A DNA stretch of 64,000 bases from GAS188 sp963794475 (GCA_963794475.1 CAWCDW010000006.1:1-64000), one strand, 5' to 3'; positions 28,061 through 37,997 are shown, counted from the first letter of the stretch. Translations and numbers: made by a program. The notes: a model not told the origin generated them from the sequence alone.

Positions 28061-30106
28061 ATGGCGCAAAACGAACTCGCCGCCGCCGTCAGCCCCTACC
28101 TGCTCCAGCATAAGGACAATCCCGTCCACTGGCGAATGTGGGGAGAGGCGGCGCTCGCCGAAGCACGGCGGGTCAACAGGCCGATCCTGCTCTCCATTGG
28201 TTACGCGGCCTGCCACTGGTGCCACGTCATGGCTCATGAGAGCTTCGAAGATGCCGGTGTCGCCGCGGTGATGAACGAACTCTTCATCAACATCAAGGTC
28301 GACCGCGAAGAGCGCCCCGACATCGACGAGGTCTACATGGCGGCGTTGCACGCCCTGGGTCAGCCGGGCGGTTGGCCGCTGACCATGTTCCTGACGCCGA
28401 CCGGCGAACCTTTCTGGGGCGGCACGTATTTTCCGAAGGAGGCGCGCTACGGACGAGCCGCTTTCGTCGACGTCCTGCGCGCCATCGCGGCGACCTATCA
28501 CGCCCAACCTGAAAAAGTGGCGAAGAACGCCAAGGCGCTGCGCGCCGCCATCCTCGAGACAAAGCCAACTTCCTCGGATGGGGAGATCACGTCATCGGCG
28601 CTCGACTTCTACGCGGAGCGCCTGGCCGGCAGCATGGATCGCGTGAATGGCGGGCTGCGGGGAGCGCCGAAATTTCCCAATCCCGCCATGCTCGAATTCC
28701 TTTGGCGCCACGCGGCACGCACGAGGGATGCTGCATCCCGCGGGGCCTTCCTGTTGACTTTGCGCCGGATGTGCGAAGGCGGCATCTACGACCAACTCGG
28801 AGGCGGCTTCGCGCGCTACTCGGTCGACGAGCGATGGCTCGTACCGCATTTCGAGAAGATGCTCTACGACAATGCGCAACTTCTCGAACTCTTATCGCTT
28901 GCCTGGCTCGAGACAAGGGAAGCGATCTTCGAGGAGGCCGTGCGCGAGACCGTCGAGTGGCTGCGGCGCGAAATGCGCGCGCCTGGTGGCGCCTTTTGCG
29001 CCAGCCTCGACGCTGACAGTGAAGGCATCGAGGGTAAGTTCTACGTCTGGACCCGAGATGAGATCGAGGAGGTGCTCGGGCAGGAGGACGCCGCATTCTT
29101 TGCCCGCAGCTACGACGTGAGAGCCGAAGGCAATTGGTCGGACGAGCACCATGGCGGCGCGGTCGTGATTCTGAACCGGTTGCAGGCGCCCTCGGCGACC
29201 GCCGAGGACAGGCATCGCCTCGCGGTCCTGCGCGGCAAGCTCCTGGCGCGACGCAATGGACGCACGCGCCCGGGCCGCGACGACAAGGTCCTGGCCGATT
29301 GGAATGGCCTCACCATCGCGGCGCTCGTCCATGCGTCCGTGGTGTTCGGCGAGGCCTCATGGATGACGATGGCGCGCGAGGCGTTCGACTTCATTTCCAC
29401 GACAATGGTGCGTACGGTCGATGGGCAGCCACGGCTTGGGCACGCTTGGCGAGGTGGGGCTCTTGTCTGGCCCGCCATGGCCTCCGATTACGCGGCGATG
29501 ATGCGCGCGGCCCTGGCGCTCGCAGAGGCCGGCACCGACGGGGATGCCGAGAGCCTGTGCGACCTTGCTCAACGCTTCTCGCAGGCGCTCGAGGCCCATC
29601 ACCTCGACCCGGCGACGGGTTTTCTCTGCACGTCCGCCGATGATGCACCCGACGTGGTGTTTCGCGCGCGGCCGACAACGGACGATGCGACGCCGAATGC
29701 CCATGCCGTCTATGCGCAAGCTCTCCTCAAGCTGTCGTCGCTGACGGGCCAGGCTTCGTTGCGCGCGCGGGCAGACCGGCTACTCGACGCCCTGACTCCG
29801 ACTGTGCGCGCCAACCCGTTTGGTCACACGTCCTTGTTGAATGCTCTCGATCAGCGCCTGCACAATATCGACATCGTCATCATCGGTCCGGACAGCGACC
29901 CTCTTCGGAGGGCCGCGCTTGCGGTCAGTTTTCTAAACCGGACGGTGCGACCAGCCATGAAATCTGGCGCTGCAGGAGACTTTGCCGAAATCGCCGCCTA
30001 TCCACGGGATAGGGCGGCTGCCTTCATCTGCGCCGAGGGTCGATGCTCCCTGCCCGTCACTCGGCCCGAGGAGATCGCCGAACGAGTTGCTTCGATGCGG
30101 CAATGA
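28061..30106 (+). CDS. YyaL-family (DUF255) thioredoxin-domain protein
   Basis: A 681-residue protein of the YyaL/spermatogenesis-associated protein 20 family. The N-terminal thioredoxin-like domain has AACHWCHVMAHESFED with a C-x-x-C pair, after the family opening SPYLLQHKDNPVHW. The rest is a predicted alpha/alpha barrel like N-acylglucosamine 2-epimerases (QLGGGFARYSVDERWLVPHF). It has no signal peptide, so it is cytoplasmic. The length matches the family. Its biochemical role is not established. It stands alone on its strand, diverging from the cyclase gene. Confidence 0.9.
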   Translation: MAQNELAAAVSPYLLQHKDNPVHWRMWGEAALAEARRVNRPILLSIGYAACHWCHVMAHESFEDAGVAAVMNELFINIKVDREERPDIDEVYMAALHALGQPGGWPLTMFLTPTGEPFWGGTYFPKEARYGRAAFVDVLRAIAATYHAQPEKVAKNAKALRAAILETKPTSSDGEITSSALDFYAERLAGSMDRVNGGLRGAPKFPNPAMLEFLWRHAARTRDAASRGAFLLTLRRMCEGGIYDQLGGGFARYSVDERWLVPHFEKMLYDNAQLLELLSLAWLETREAIFEEAVRETVEWLRREMRAPGGAFCASLDADSEGIEGKFYVWTRDEIEEVLGQEDAAFFARSYDVRAEGNWSDEHHGGAVVILNRLQAPSATAEDRHRLAVLRGKLLARRNGRTRPGRDDKVLADWNGLTIAALVHASVVFGEASWMTMAREAFDFISTTMVRTVDGQPRLGHAWRGGALVWPAMASDYAAMMRAALALAEAGTDGDAESLCDLAQRFSQALEAHHLDPATGFLCTSADDAPDVVFRARPTTDDATPNAHAVYAQALLKLSSLTGQASLRARADRLLDALTPTVRANPFGHTSLLNALDQRLHNIDIVIIGPDSDPLRRAALAVSFLNRTVRPAMKSGAAGDFAEIAAYPRDRAAAFICAEGRCSLPVTRPEEIAERVASMRQ

Positions 30107-30684
30107 AGCCGTGTCGCCAAAAAAACGAGTCCACTCTCGTGGCAACGCCTCGTCGCCCCGAGACCCATTTCACCGTCGGTCAGGAACCTCGGTCATTGAC
30201 GGCGATATGGTAGTCGAGGAATTTTTCGGGCCGCCTCCCCGCTGTGAGCCCTTCAGACACCTTGGATGTAATCATACGAGAGCCGAGTCCGGTTTCGGGA
30301 TGAAGCGCACATCGCGGTCACGAGGCGCAACTTCCACTTCGCTGAAGGCGAAGCCTCCATTGATGCCGATGCCATCGAGCCCTGAGACTGATGCGTTCGC
30401 GCCTGCTGAAGAAACCCATCTTGCTATCGGCATTGCCCATCCGGGCGGTGAAGACCCGGCTGACTGGGAGGATGTCGGTTTTGCGACAGCAGCGACATTC
30501 GCCGGTGAGTTTACGCCCGACGGCACCAAACCAACGGTCACCAATGATGTCTACTCAATGCCGAACCGCTCATGCGTTGCTGCGGACCCTCGTTGATTAT
30601 CCTGATCCAGGACAGCTGCTTGACGATCCATGCGAAACGAATTTGGATCAACCTCCATAGTCCGGACAACAATCAAGGTCACTC
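30107..30684. other. Intergenic, no gene recognised
   Basis: About 580 bp. Short open frames exist on both strands but none has a recognisable domain. The final part presumably carries the promoter of the ABC substrate-binding gene at 30685. Confidence 0.45.
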
Positions 30685-31464
30685 ATGCGTAGATTAGCGA
30701 TCGTTTTGGCGGCGCTTATAGCGGGGGCGGTGCTTGGCGCGCCGGCGAAGGCCGATCTGAAGGATATCATCGACCGCGGCGTCATCCGCATCGGCACCCA
30801 GATGGATAACCCGCCCTTCGGCTATGTCGACGCTGACGGCAAACCGACAGGCTTCGACGTCGAGCTTGGCCAGATGATCGCCAAGTCGCTCGGCGTAAAG
30901 GTGCAGCTTGAGCAAATCATTGGCGCTAACCGTATCCCGTTCCTTCTGACCAACAAGATCGATCTGGTCATCTCCGCGATGGGCGCGACGCCGGAACGCG
31001 CCGTGCAAGTGATGTTCACCTCACCCTATGCGGCACTGTATCTCGGCGTCTACGGCCACAAGTCGACGCAGGTCTCCGGCCCTGACCAGCTTGGCACCTT
31101 TCGCATCGCGGCCACCAAAGGAACGACGCAGGATCTAACGCTCACGGCATTGGCACCGAAAGCCAACATCGTGCGGTTCGAGGACGATACTACGTCCAAT
31201 ACGGCCTTCCTTTCGGGCCAAACCGATCTTTGGGCGACACTCAATACCGTCGCGATCGAGCTCGCCAAGAAGAACCCTGCCCAGGAGATCGAGCTTAAAT
31301 TCAAGCTGCGTAATTCTCCGGCCCATATGGCCGTTCGCCAGGGCGATTTCGAGCTTCTTCACTGGCTGGATACCTACATCTTCTTGATTCGCGGCAGTGG
31401 TGAGCTGCAGAGGCTGCACCGGACTTGGCTGGGCGAGGACATGGGTGAGCTCTCCCCGATGTGA
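30685..31464 (+). CDS. Polar amino-acid-type ABC transporter substrate-binding protein
   Basis: A 259-residue periplasmic binding protein. The signal peptide MRRLAIVLAALIAGAVLGAP-AKA precedes DLKDIIDRGVIRIGTQMDNP and GFDVELGQMIAKSLGVKV, classic lobe 1 sequences of the amino-acid binding family. It lies upstream of two permease genes on the same strand, but a minus-strand creatininase gene sits between, so they are not a simple operon. The substrate is unknown; the creatininase neighbour suggests a lactam or guanidino compound, which is inference. Confidence 0.88.
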   Translation: MRRLAIVLAALIAGAVLGAPAKADLKDIIDRGVIRIGTQMDNPPFGYVDADGKPTGFDVELGQMIAKSLGVKVQLEQIIGANRIPFLLTNKIDLVISAMGATPERAVQVMFTSPYAALYLGVYGHKSTQVSGPDQLGTFRIAATKGTTQDLTLTALAPKANIVRFEDDTTSNTAFLSGQTDLWATLNTVAIELAKKNPAQEIELKFKLRNSPAHMAVRQGDFELLHWLDTYIFLIRGSGELQRLHRTWLGEDMGELSPM

Positions 31465-31527
31465 GCTTCGGCTTCGTCTGCTCGTAATCCCGGAAGGGAG
31501 GGGCACTTAAAATTGCACGGTCGGCCC

Positions 31528-32349
31528 TCAGCCCCAATGATCCGACGCCCTAATGGCCCAAAGTTCGGCGGTTCCCAGCACCTCAGCTATCCGCGCGCTT
31601 TGCGCCTCCAGGAGGCGCTCGCCCTTATCGGCCGTACCTGCCGCGCCGTTTCCGATAACCCCGCACCGAGAGCGCGCGTTCAAAGCCTGCCAGCGAAACA
31701 CGTTAGGTCCAACGAGTGTCTCGATCTCCGGCCGGTCCTGATCAGGACCGCGCGCTTCCGACAGTCGCTCGTGATCCACGAGCTGCGGCTCCGTGGCCAT
31801 CATCATTGATGTTTCGGATTCGCAGGCATGCAGCGTCGATACTTGATATTCCAGGATGTCGCGCATCGCCTCCGGAGCCATTTCGAAATAGCAAAGCGTA
31901 ACCAACGGAATTTTCAGCTCCACGGTCAACTCGCTGACGACCACAGTGAGCGGAGCAATATTTCCGCCATGGCCGTTGAGCAGGCAGATGCGTCGGAAAC
32001 CATCGCGCACCAGGGAACGGACAATACCCCGCACCAGGCCGTAAAAGGTCGAGAAGTCGATGGTGATCGTGCCGCCGAGCTCCATATGGTGCTCGGAAAA
32101 ACCAGTCCACACCGTCGGCATCACCAATACGGGATGGCCGGCCTTGCGCAACTTTTCCGCACTGCGCATCGCCGCCTCGGTGACCAGGCGATAATCCACC
32201 ATGACCGGCAGGTGCGGCCCGTGCTGCTCGGTGGCGCCGAGCGGAACGATGATGATCGCGTCGCGTTCGGCCATGCTGTTAAGTGCCGGCGCCGTCAGGG
32301 CGGCAAAGGCGAGCGGTTGCATGACCATGGCGCCCCGGTAAGAACTCAT
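31528..32349 (-). CDS. Creatininase-family amidohydrolase
   Basis: A 273-residue metal-dependent amidohydrolase of the creatininase family. Visible sites are VPLGATEQHGPHLPV with Glu and His ligands, EHHMELGGTITI, LLNGHGGNIAPL and HACESETS. Family members hydrolyse creatinine or related lactams and amides, so the substrate cannot be named. The gene is divergent from the permease gene at 32355 with 5 bases between start codons. The true start may be the Met at 32328, because an ATG at 32349 leaves no space for separate promoters. Confidence 0.85.
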   Translation of the reverse strand: MSSYRGAMVMQPLAFAALTAPALNSMAERDAIIIVPLGATEQHGPHLPVMVDYRLVTEAAMRSAEKLRKAGHPVLVMPTVWTGFSEHHMELGGTITIDFSTFYGLVRGIVRSLVRDGFRRICLLNGHGGNIAPLTVVVSELTVELKIPLVTLCYFEMAPEAMRDILEYQVSTLHACESETSMMMATEPQLVDHERLSEARGPDQDRPEIETLVGPNVFRWQALNARSRCGVIGNGAAGTADKGERLLEAQSARIAEVLGTAELWAIRASDHWG

Positions 32350-32354
32350 TCGGC

Positions 32355-33053
32355 ATGAATTATAGCTTCCATTTTGCGCCCGTCGTCAACCGGCTCGACC
32401 AGCTCCTCAACGGTCTCGTGGAGACGTTGTGGATTAGCGCTGTGGCGATTGCGCTCGGCTTCCTTTTGGGGGTTGCAGGCGCGTTCGCTGCGCGCTCGCG
32501 CTGGCGCTGGCTTCGCGCGCTGCGCAGCTTCTGGGTCGAGGCGATCCGCAATACCCCGCTTCTGGCGCAGCTGTTCTTTATCTATTTTGGGTTGCCCGGG
32601 CTCGGCCTTAAGCTCGACGCGTTGACTGCGGCGATGATCGCGCTGGTCGTGAATCTCGGCGCCTACAGCACTGAGATCATTCGAGGCGGGATCGATGCGG
32701 TGCCCCATGGGCAGACCGATGCCGGTCTTGCCTTGGGTCTGACCCGCCTGCAGGTCTTCTTCCTCGTCGTGCTTAAGCCAGCGCTCAAGGTGATGTTCCC
32801 CGCTCTCGCCAGCCAGTTCACCTTGCTCATGCTCGCGACATCCATTCTCAGCCAAATTGGCGTCGAGGAACTGTTCCACATGGCGAGCATGATTGACAGT
32901 GCGACTTACCGCAGCTTCGAGGTCTATACGGTCGTCTGCGGGTTCTATCTCGCGCTGGCGCTCTCTTTCCGGCTGGCCTTCTCGCTGCTCTATTGGCTGA
33001 TCTTTACCGAGCGGGTGCCCAAGGCGATGCCGGCGACGATCGCGGCGCCCTGA
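32355..33053 (+). CDS. Amino-acid ABC transporter permease 1
   Basis: A 232-residue inner-membrane permease of the amino-acid uptake family. The helices LVETLWISAVAIALGFLLGV and MIALVVNLGA and the coupling loop STEIIRGGIDAVPHGQTDAG are clear. Its ATG follows the divergent creatininase start by only 5 bases, so its leader lies inside that gene. Its stop overlaps the next ATG by one base (TGATG). No ATPase gene follows. Confidence 0.87.
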   Translation: MNYSFHFAPVVNRLDQLLNGLVETLWISAVAIALGFLLGVAGAFAARSRWRWLRALRSFWVEAIRNTPLLAQLFFIYFGLPGLGLKLDALTAAMIALVVNLGAYSTEIIRGGIDAVPHGQTDAGLALGLTRLQVFFLVVLKPALKVMFPALASQFTLLMLATSILSQIGVEELFHMASMIDSATYRSFEVYTVVCGFYLALALSFRLAFSLLYWLIFTERVPKAMPATIAAP

Positions 33054-33703
33054 TGTTCCGCAATTTCGGAGTGAACGAATTCCTGCTGCTGGCGACAGGG
33101 CTTAGATGGACGGTCGCCCTGACGGCACTCGCCTTCGTCGGCAGCGGCCTGCTCGGCCTCATTGTGCTGCTGCTGCGGACCGGACGCGCCCGACTGCTCC
33201 GCTGGGTAGCCCTGATCTGGATTCAAGCCGTGCAAGGCACACCCCTGCTCGGACACATCTTCTTGATCTTTTTCGGTCTTGCATTGTTCAACGTCGACGT
33301 GCCTCGCTGGCTCGCGGCGACGCTGGCTTTGTCAATCTACGGCAGCGCCTTCCTGGCAGAAATCTGGCGCGGCGCCGTGGAAGCAATCCCAAAAGGGCAG
33401 TGGGAAGCGTCGGCGGCTCTGGGAATGAAGATTCACCAGCAGCTGCGCCTCGTCGTCCTCCCGCAGGCCTTCACTATCGCGATCCCGCCCACCGTCGGCT
33501 TTCTCGTGCAGTTGATCAAGAATACCTCGCTGGCTTCGATCATCGGCCTGATCGAACTCAGCCGTGAGGCACAGCTTGTCAATGGCGCGACATTCGCACC
33601 CTTCTTGGTGTATTTATGCACGTCCGCTCTCTATTTCGCGCTCTGCTACCCGCTCACCGAATTAAGCCGGCGTCTCGAGAAGCAGCTGGCCCATGGGCGC
33701 TGA
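33053..33703 (+). CDS. Amino-acid ABC transporter permease 2
   Basis: A 216-residue partner permease. LRWTVALTALAFVGSGLLGL is the first helix and FLAEIWRGAVEAIPKGQWEA the coupling loop. Conserved VLPQAFTIAIPPTVGFLVQL follows. The start at 33053 uses the TGATG overlap; a longer frame from 32993 lies within the previous gene. An ATPase is needed for transport but is not encoded here; the nearest candidate of the right subfamily is at 23187-23987. Confidence 0.87.
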   Translation: MFRNFGVNEFLLLATGLRWTVALTALAFVGSGLLGLIVLLLRTGRARLLRWVALIWIQAVQGTPLLGHIFLIFFGLALFNVDVPRWLAATLALSIYGSAFLAEIWRGAVEAIPKGQWEASAALGMKIHQQLRLVVLPQAFTIAIPPTVGFLVQLIKNTSLASIIGLIELSREAQLVNGATFAPFLVYLCTSALYFALCYPLTELSRRLEKQLAHGR

Positions 33704-34397
33704 AGGCGCAGCTACTTCGAGTCTAATATCCGCGCATCTGCCCGTCTTGGACACGCCTCTTGAGGCCCGCGTTCTGCCGACGGAGCTTGAAGGTCCGCTC
33801 AGACCCTCCGACGGGCCCGCGCTGTCTAGGAACTTCCCGCCGGCCGCGTCGTCTTCCTCCACTTGAGGGTGCGTTGGACCATGGCGCCGCGGTTCGCAAT
33901 GTCCAGCTGAAATTCGTTCGGTAGCACGAAGGATCCGGACAGGCTCAAATCATGCACACCGCTGCCAGCGCAAGGTGTGCCGCAGGCGGACAGGTACCTA
34001 GCGGAAGTGCGATGACCTAAGCAGCCACCGCGACTTCCCTCTAAGAAATGCTCCAGGCCAATCTAGTCACCGAATGTTCGGGAGAACGCCGCCCCGGTTC
34101 GAACGGTTCCATATGGGAACCCCAGAAGGCGAGGCTCCCTTTCCCAGCTAGTGCTCTTCGGTCCGATCTCCGCCCTCGATCCTGGTCCCTGATGATGGCT
34201 GATGGAAATCAACGCAGGTCGACATCTCGCAGAAGGGCGCATCTGCTTTCAACTTCGACGCCCTCCTCCTTGTGAAAGAAAATTTACCGCTTGCTACACC
34301 TTTCGGCGCCCCAGCCGCAGGTACTAGTGCCTTTTAGCAATCCATCGGTCGAGCAGGGCCATGTTAACGCCATCCGGCTAAATGTCCGGAGAGGTCG
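33704..34397. other. Intergenic, mostly empty
   Basis: About 690 bp between the permease and the large repeat protein. Apart from a possible PilZ remnant on the minus strand (33826-33977), nothing is recognised. The last 20 bases carry GGAGAGG for the gene at 34398. Confidence 0.45.
33826..33977 (-). pseudogene. Possible PilZ-domain remnant
   Basis: The minus strand reads VHDLSLSGSFVLPNEFQLDI, then a short gap, RTLKWRKTTRPAG and a stop. The pattern D-L-S-x-x-G ... LP-x-EF ... W-R resembles the middle of small rhizobial PilZ (cyclic-di-GMP binding) proteins. No N-terminal R-x-x-x-R motif or start was found, so this is at most a fragment. The match is by eye. Confidence 0.35.
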
Positions 34398-37379
34398 ATG
34401 TCGACAACCATCAACAGCAGCACGGCCGGCCCGTTGAGTTTAGCCGCGGCCAGCAACCCTCTCTATATCACGAGCACCGGCAGCGTGACCGCCACGGGTT
34501 CCGGGGCGGAAGCCATTTACGGCGGGGCCAGCAGCCAATGGACGATCACCAATAGCGGGGTGGTCTCAGCCAGTGGCGGTGATGGCATTATCCTTGCGGT
34601 TGGCGGCACGATTACCAATTCCGCCGGCGCGTCCATCACCGGCTACGGCAGTGGCGTCTACGTCAAAAACGGGGGCGCGGGCTTCCTTACCAACGGCGGC
34701 AACATCAGCGCCACGGGCACAAACGGTGTCGGTGTCGACCTGAATGATGGTGGCAGCGTCACCAATACCGCAGGCGCCTCGATTACCGGCAATCAGTTTG
34801 GCGTCTACATCCACAATGCGCCCGGCACGGTCACGAACAGCGGCTCCATCGCCGGGTCGGTCTATGAAGGCGTGCTGCTCGCCAATGGCGGCAGCATCAC
34901 GAACCTCGCCGGGGGAAGGATTACGGGCGGAGGTATCTTTGTTGAAAGCGCGGCCGGGACGATTTCGAATTTCGGCAGCATCGCCACCACGGCCGATGAC
35001 GGCGTGGCGCTCTTTGCCGGCGGCAGCATCACCAATGCCTCAGGTGCCTCCATTTCCAACACCGGTAGCGCCGGCGCCGGGATCTTCATCCAGGTAGCGG
35101 CCGGCACGGTCGCGAATGCCGGGAGCATTTCGGCCTTGGACAACGGCATTTTGCTGCTTGCCGGCGGCAGTGTTTCGAACGCCGCATCGGGGTCCATCAC
35201 GGGGCAGGTTGCAGGTGTCTTCGTCAAAAATGAAGCCGGCACGCTAACCAATGCCGGCGCCATTTCCGGGACCGGTACGGATGGCTCCGGTGTCTATCTT
35301 GAGAACAACGGCGCCGTCACGAACGAGGCGACCGGGCACATCGCGGGTCAGAAATTCGGCGCCTTCATCGAGGGTGGTTTTGGCAACGTCGCCAATTCCG
35401 GGAGTATTTCGGGCGCCACGTATGACGGCATCGTTCTTGGGCTGGGTGGAATGGTCACCAACGCCGCGGGCGCGTCGATTTTGGGTGGCAGAGCGGGTGT
35501 CTATGTCAAATACAGGGCGGCGGGGACGGTCACCAACAGCGGCGATATCGACGCCAACGGCACCGGCAGCACCGGTGTCGATCTCGCCGACGGAGGCAGC
35601 GTCACCAACAATTCGACCGGGCTGATCACGGGCGCGTCGTTCGGCGTCTTCGTAGCAGGCGCCAGCGGCACTGTGACGAACGCAGGCACGATCTCGGGTG
35701 CGAGTTATGCGGTCGATTTCGCGGGCAGCGCGACCAATCGCCTGATCATCGATCCTGGCGCGGTGTTCATCGGCAGGGTTGCCGCCGCTGGCGCGACGAA
35801 CACGCTGGAGCTTGCCAGTGGCACGGGCTCAATCGGCGGTGTCGGCGGAACGGGCTCCTCCTTCGGCAATTTCCAGACGCTCGCGGTCGACGGCGGAGGC
35901 AACTGGACGCTGACCGGCGCCAACACCACGACCTCTGTTTTCGATGCTGGCGCGCTCGACATCGCGGGCACGCTTAGCACAACGAGCATTGCCTTCCAGG
36001 GCAGTGCCAGCCGGTTGCTCATCGATAATGCCGTGACCTTCGGCAGCAATGTTGGGACGCCATCCTATGCGGGGCCGCAGCTGCAGGGCTTTCTCGGCGG
36101 TGACATCGTCGACCTGAGAAACATCTCCTCGCTAGGCGTGACGTTCGGCTATGACGCAGCGACGGGATTGCTGCAGATCACCAACGCCGCCCACCAGGTA
36201 GCGACCCTGGACTTCCAGAACTCGAGCCTGGGAAATGGCACCTTCCAGGCGACGAGCGACGGTGATCTCGGCAGCTTGATCACTTTGTCGGGCTCGAGCG
36301 CGCCCCCGCCCCCGCCCCCGCCTCCGCCTCCTCCAGCTCCTGGGCCCCCGCCGCCTCCTCTCCCACCCCCTCCCGGGCCGCCGCCGCCTCCGCCGGTGGC
36401 GGACGCAGATGTTCAATGGCAGAACGGCCTTGGAGGCGGGCTCGCGGTGTGGAGCCTCAATGGGCCGCAGGTCGCGTCAGCGGGCATGGTCACCTCCGGT
36501 GGAAGCCCGGCGGCGCCGGATACCACCTGGAGCGTCGCTGCCTTGGGCGACTTTAACGGAGACGGCACTTCCGATTTCTTGTGGCGCAACCAGAATGGCA
36601 CGCTCGTCGACTGGACCATGAACGGGTCTGAGATCACCTCCTCGCAAGGGGTAACTTCTGCAGGCAGAGCGGCGGCTCCCGACAACTCGTGGAACGTCGC
36701 AGGGATCGGCGATTTTAATGGCGACGGCAAATCCGATATCTTGTGGCGCAACAGCAATGGCTCGCTCGTCGACTGGATCATGAACGGCTCGCAGGTGACG
36801 TCCTCTCAGCAGGTCACCTTAGGCGGCAGCGCGGCCATGCCCGACAGTTCTTGGAGCGTCGCCGGGATCGGCGATTTCAGCGGCGACGGCAAATCCGACA
36901 TCTTGTGGCGCAACAGCAATGGCTCGCTCGTCGACTGGACGACGAACGGCTCGCAGGTGATCTCCTCTCAGCAGCTCACCTTAGGGGGCAGCGTCACCAT
37001 GCCCGATAGTTCCTGGAGCGTCGCCGCTATCGGCGACTTCAACGGGGACGGGAAGGCGGACGTGTTGTGGCGCAACACCAATGGCTCGCTCGTCGATTGG
37101 ACGATGAACGGCTCGCAGATCACCACTGTGCAGCAGGTCGCTTTCCAAGGCAGTCCGGTAACGCTCGACCCCTCTTGGCAGATCGCGCAGATCGGTGATT
37201 TTAACGGGAACGGCACCTCCGACATTCTGTTGCGTAACGCCACAAATGGCACGATGGAGGAATGGAACATGAATGGGGCGCAGATCGCCTCCGCATCTCA
37301 GGTGACGTTGCAAGGCAACGCGGCGGCGCCGTCTAACACCTGGGCTACGCTTTCAAAACCGACTGACTTCTTCTCCTGA
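34398..37379 (+). CDS. Large repeat protein: beta-helix, polyproline linker, FG-GAP/VCBS repeats
   Basis: A 993-residue, probably secreted or surface protein. Residues 20-440 hold about eight imperfect units of roughly 45 residues with GGSVTN, AGASITG and SGSISG motifs, typical of a parallel beta-helix. After a less repetitive section, residues 635-666 are nearly all Pro and Gly. Then come about five 54-residue units built on GDFNGDGKSDILWRN ... WIMNGSQV, calcium-binding FG-GAP/VCBS-like blades. There is no signal peptide and no autotransporter barrel, so export (perhaps type I) is unexplained. GGAGAGG precedes the ATG. No partner genes lie nearby. Confidence 0.85.
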   Translation: MSTTINSSTAGPLSLAAASNPLYITSTGSVTATGSGAEAIYGGASSQWTITNSGVVSASGGDGIILAVGGTITNSAGASITGYGSGVYVKNGGAGFLTNGGNISATGTNGVGVDLNDGGSVTNTAGASITGNQFGVYIHNAPGTVTNSGSIAGSVYEGVLLANGGSITNLAGGRITGGGIFVESAAGTISNFGSIATTADDGVALFAGGSITNASGASISNTGSAGAGIFIQVAAGTVANAGSISALDNGILLLAGGSVSNAASGSITGQVAGVFVKNEAGTLTNAGAISGTGTDGSGVYLENNGAVTNEATGHIAGQKFGAFIEGGFGNVANSGSISGATYDGIVLGLGGMVTNAAGASILGGRAGVYVKYRAAGTVTNSGDIDANGTGSTGVDLADGGSVTNNSTGLITGASFGVFVAGASGTVTNAGTISGASYAVDFAGSATNRLIIDPGAVFIGRVAAAGATNTLELASGTGSIGGVGGTGSSFGNFQTLAVDGGGNWTLTGANTTTSVFDAGALDIAGTLSTTSIAFQGSASRLLIDNAVTFGSNVGTPSYAGPQLQGFLGGDIVDLRNISSLGVTFGYDAATGLLQITNAAHQVATLDFQNSSLGNGTFQATSDGDLGSLITLSGSSAPPPPPPPPPPPAPGPPPPPLPPPPGPPPPPPVADADVQWQNGLGGGLAVWSLNGPQVASAGMVTSGGSPAAPDTTWSVAALGDFNGDGTSDFLWRNQNGTLVDWTMNGSEITSSQGVTSAGRAAAPDNSWNVAGIGDFNGDGKSDILWRNSNGSLVDWIMNGSQVTSSQQVTLGGSAAMPDSSWSVAGIGDFSGDGKSDILWRNSNGSLVDWTTNGSQVISSQQLTLGGSVTMPDSSWSVAAIGDFNGDGKADVLWRNTNGSLVDWTMNGSQITTVQQVAFQGSPVTLDPSWQIAQIGDFNGNGTSDILLRNATNGTMEEWNMNGAQIASASQVTLQGNAAAPSNTWATLSKPTDFFS

Positions 37380-37561
37380 AACGGGGACCGCCAAACTCGC
37401 TGTGCAACAAGCCTTGGCCCCACGATCTGCCGCTCAAGTCGCGGCCCGTCTGCTGTTATCTCTCACCAACGCTCGGCCTGCAGCATCGCATTACCCATGC
37501 AGATCCGCCCGTAATACCAGCGCCGCGAGGCTCTGCCTGTTGCGGGCCAAGATTGACGACC

Positions 37562-37744
37562 TCAGCTCGCCACTATTTGGCGCATGTCGGTCTCATTTCT
37601 GGACTTTGCAAAGGTCGCGCCTCGGCTTGCAATCATCACGAGACCAAATAACAAAATACTGCCCATGATCAGGAGGTAGCCAGCGATCATGGCACCCAAC
37701 GCGCTGCATATGACCGCGCCCGATACAAGCTGCAATATGAACAT
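37562..37744 (-). CDS. Small two-helix membrane protein
   Basis: A 60-residue protein, MFILQLVSGAVICSALGAMI followed by a second hydrophobic segment (LLIMGSILLFGLVMIA) and a polar tail. It is not recognised. The ATG at 37744 is preceded by GGGAGGACACC, a strong ribosome-binding site; the frame opens further up to 37834 without such a site. The role is unknown. Confidence 0.55.
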   Translation of the reverse strand: MFILQLVSGAVICSALGAMIAGYLLIMGSILLFGLVMIASRGATFAKSRNETDMRQIVAS

Positions 37745-37997
37745 GGTGTCCTCCCGAAACGAGGCGTTCACGTGCCGTGTTTGCCCACCGAAAGCGGTGT
37801 CAGGGAGAACTTGCATTTTAGGAGCCATGATCATCTGAATAGGCGCGAAATCGGTGTCGGATTAGAGCGGGCGAACCCTCTGGGCTCGCCGCCGAAAAAA
37901 TGTTTCGAAAATGGTGGAGCGTCGATTGGGCGCTCCGCGAACGAAGCCTAGCGGTCTGATGAAGGCCCTTTATTCCGTTTGCCCATGAGGGAGTTCG

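Noticed and set aside
34090..34115. tRNA-like GGTTCGAAC sequence
   Set aside because: The flanks pair only partly as a T-arm, and no acceptor, D or anticodon stem could be found around it.
36540..37360. Regularly spaced DNA repeats that could suggest a CRISPR array
   Set aside because: The 162-bp periodicity is coding and corresponds to 54-residue FG-GAP-type units in an open frame.
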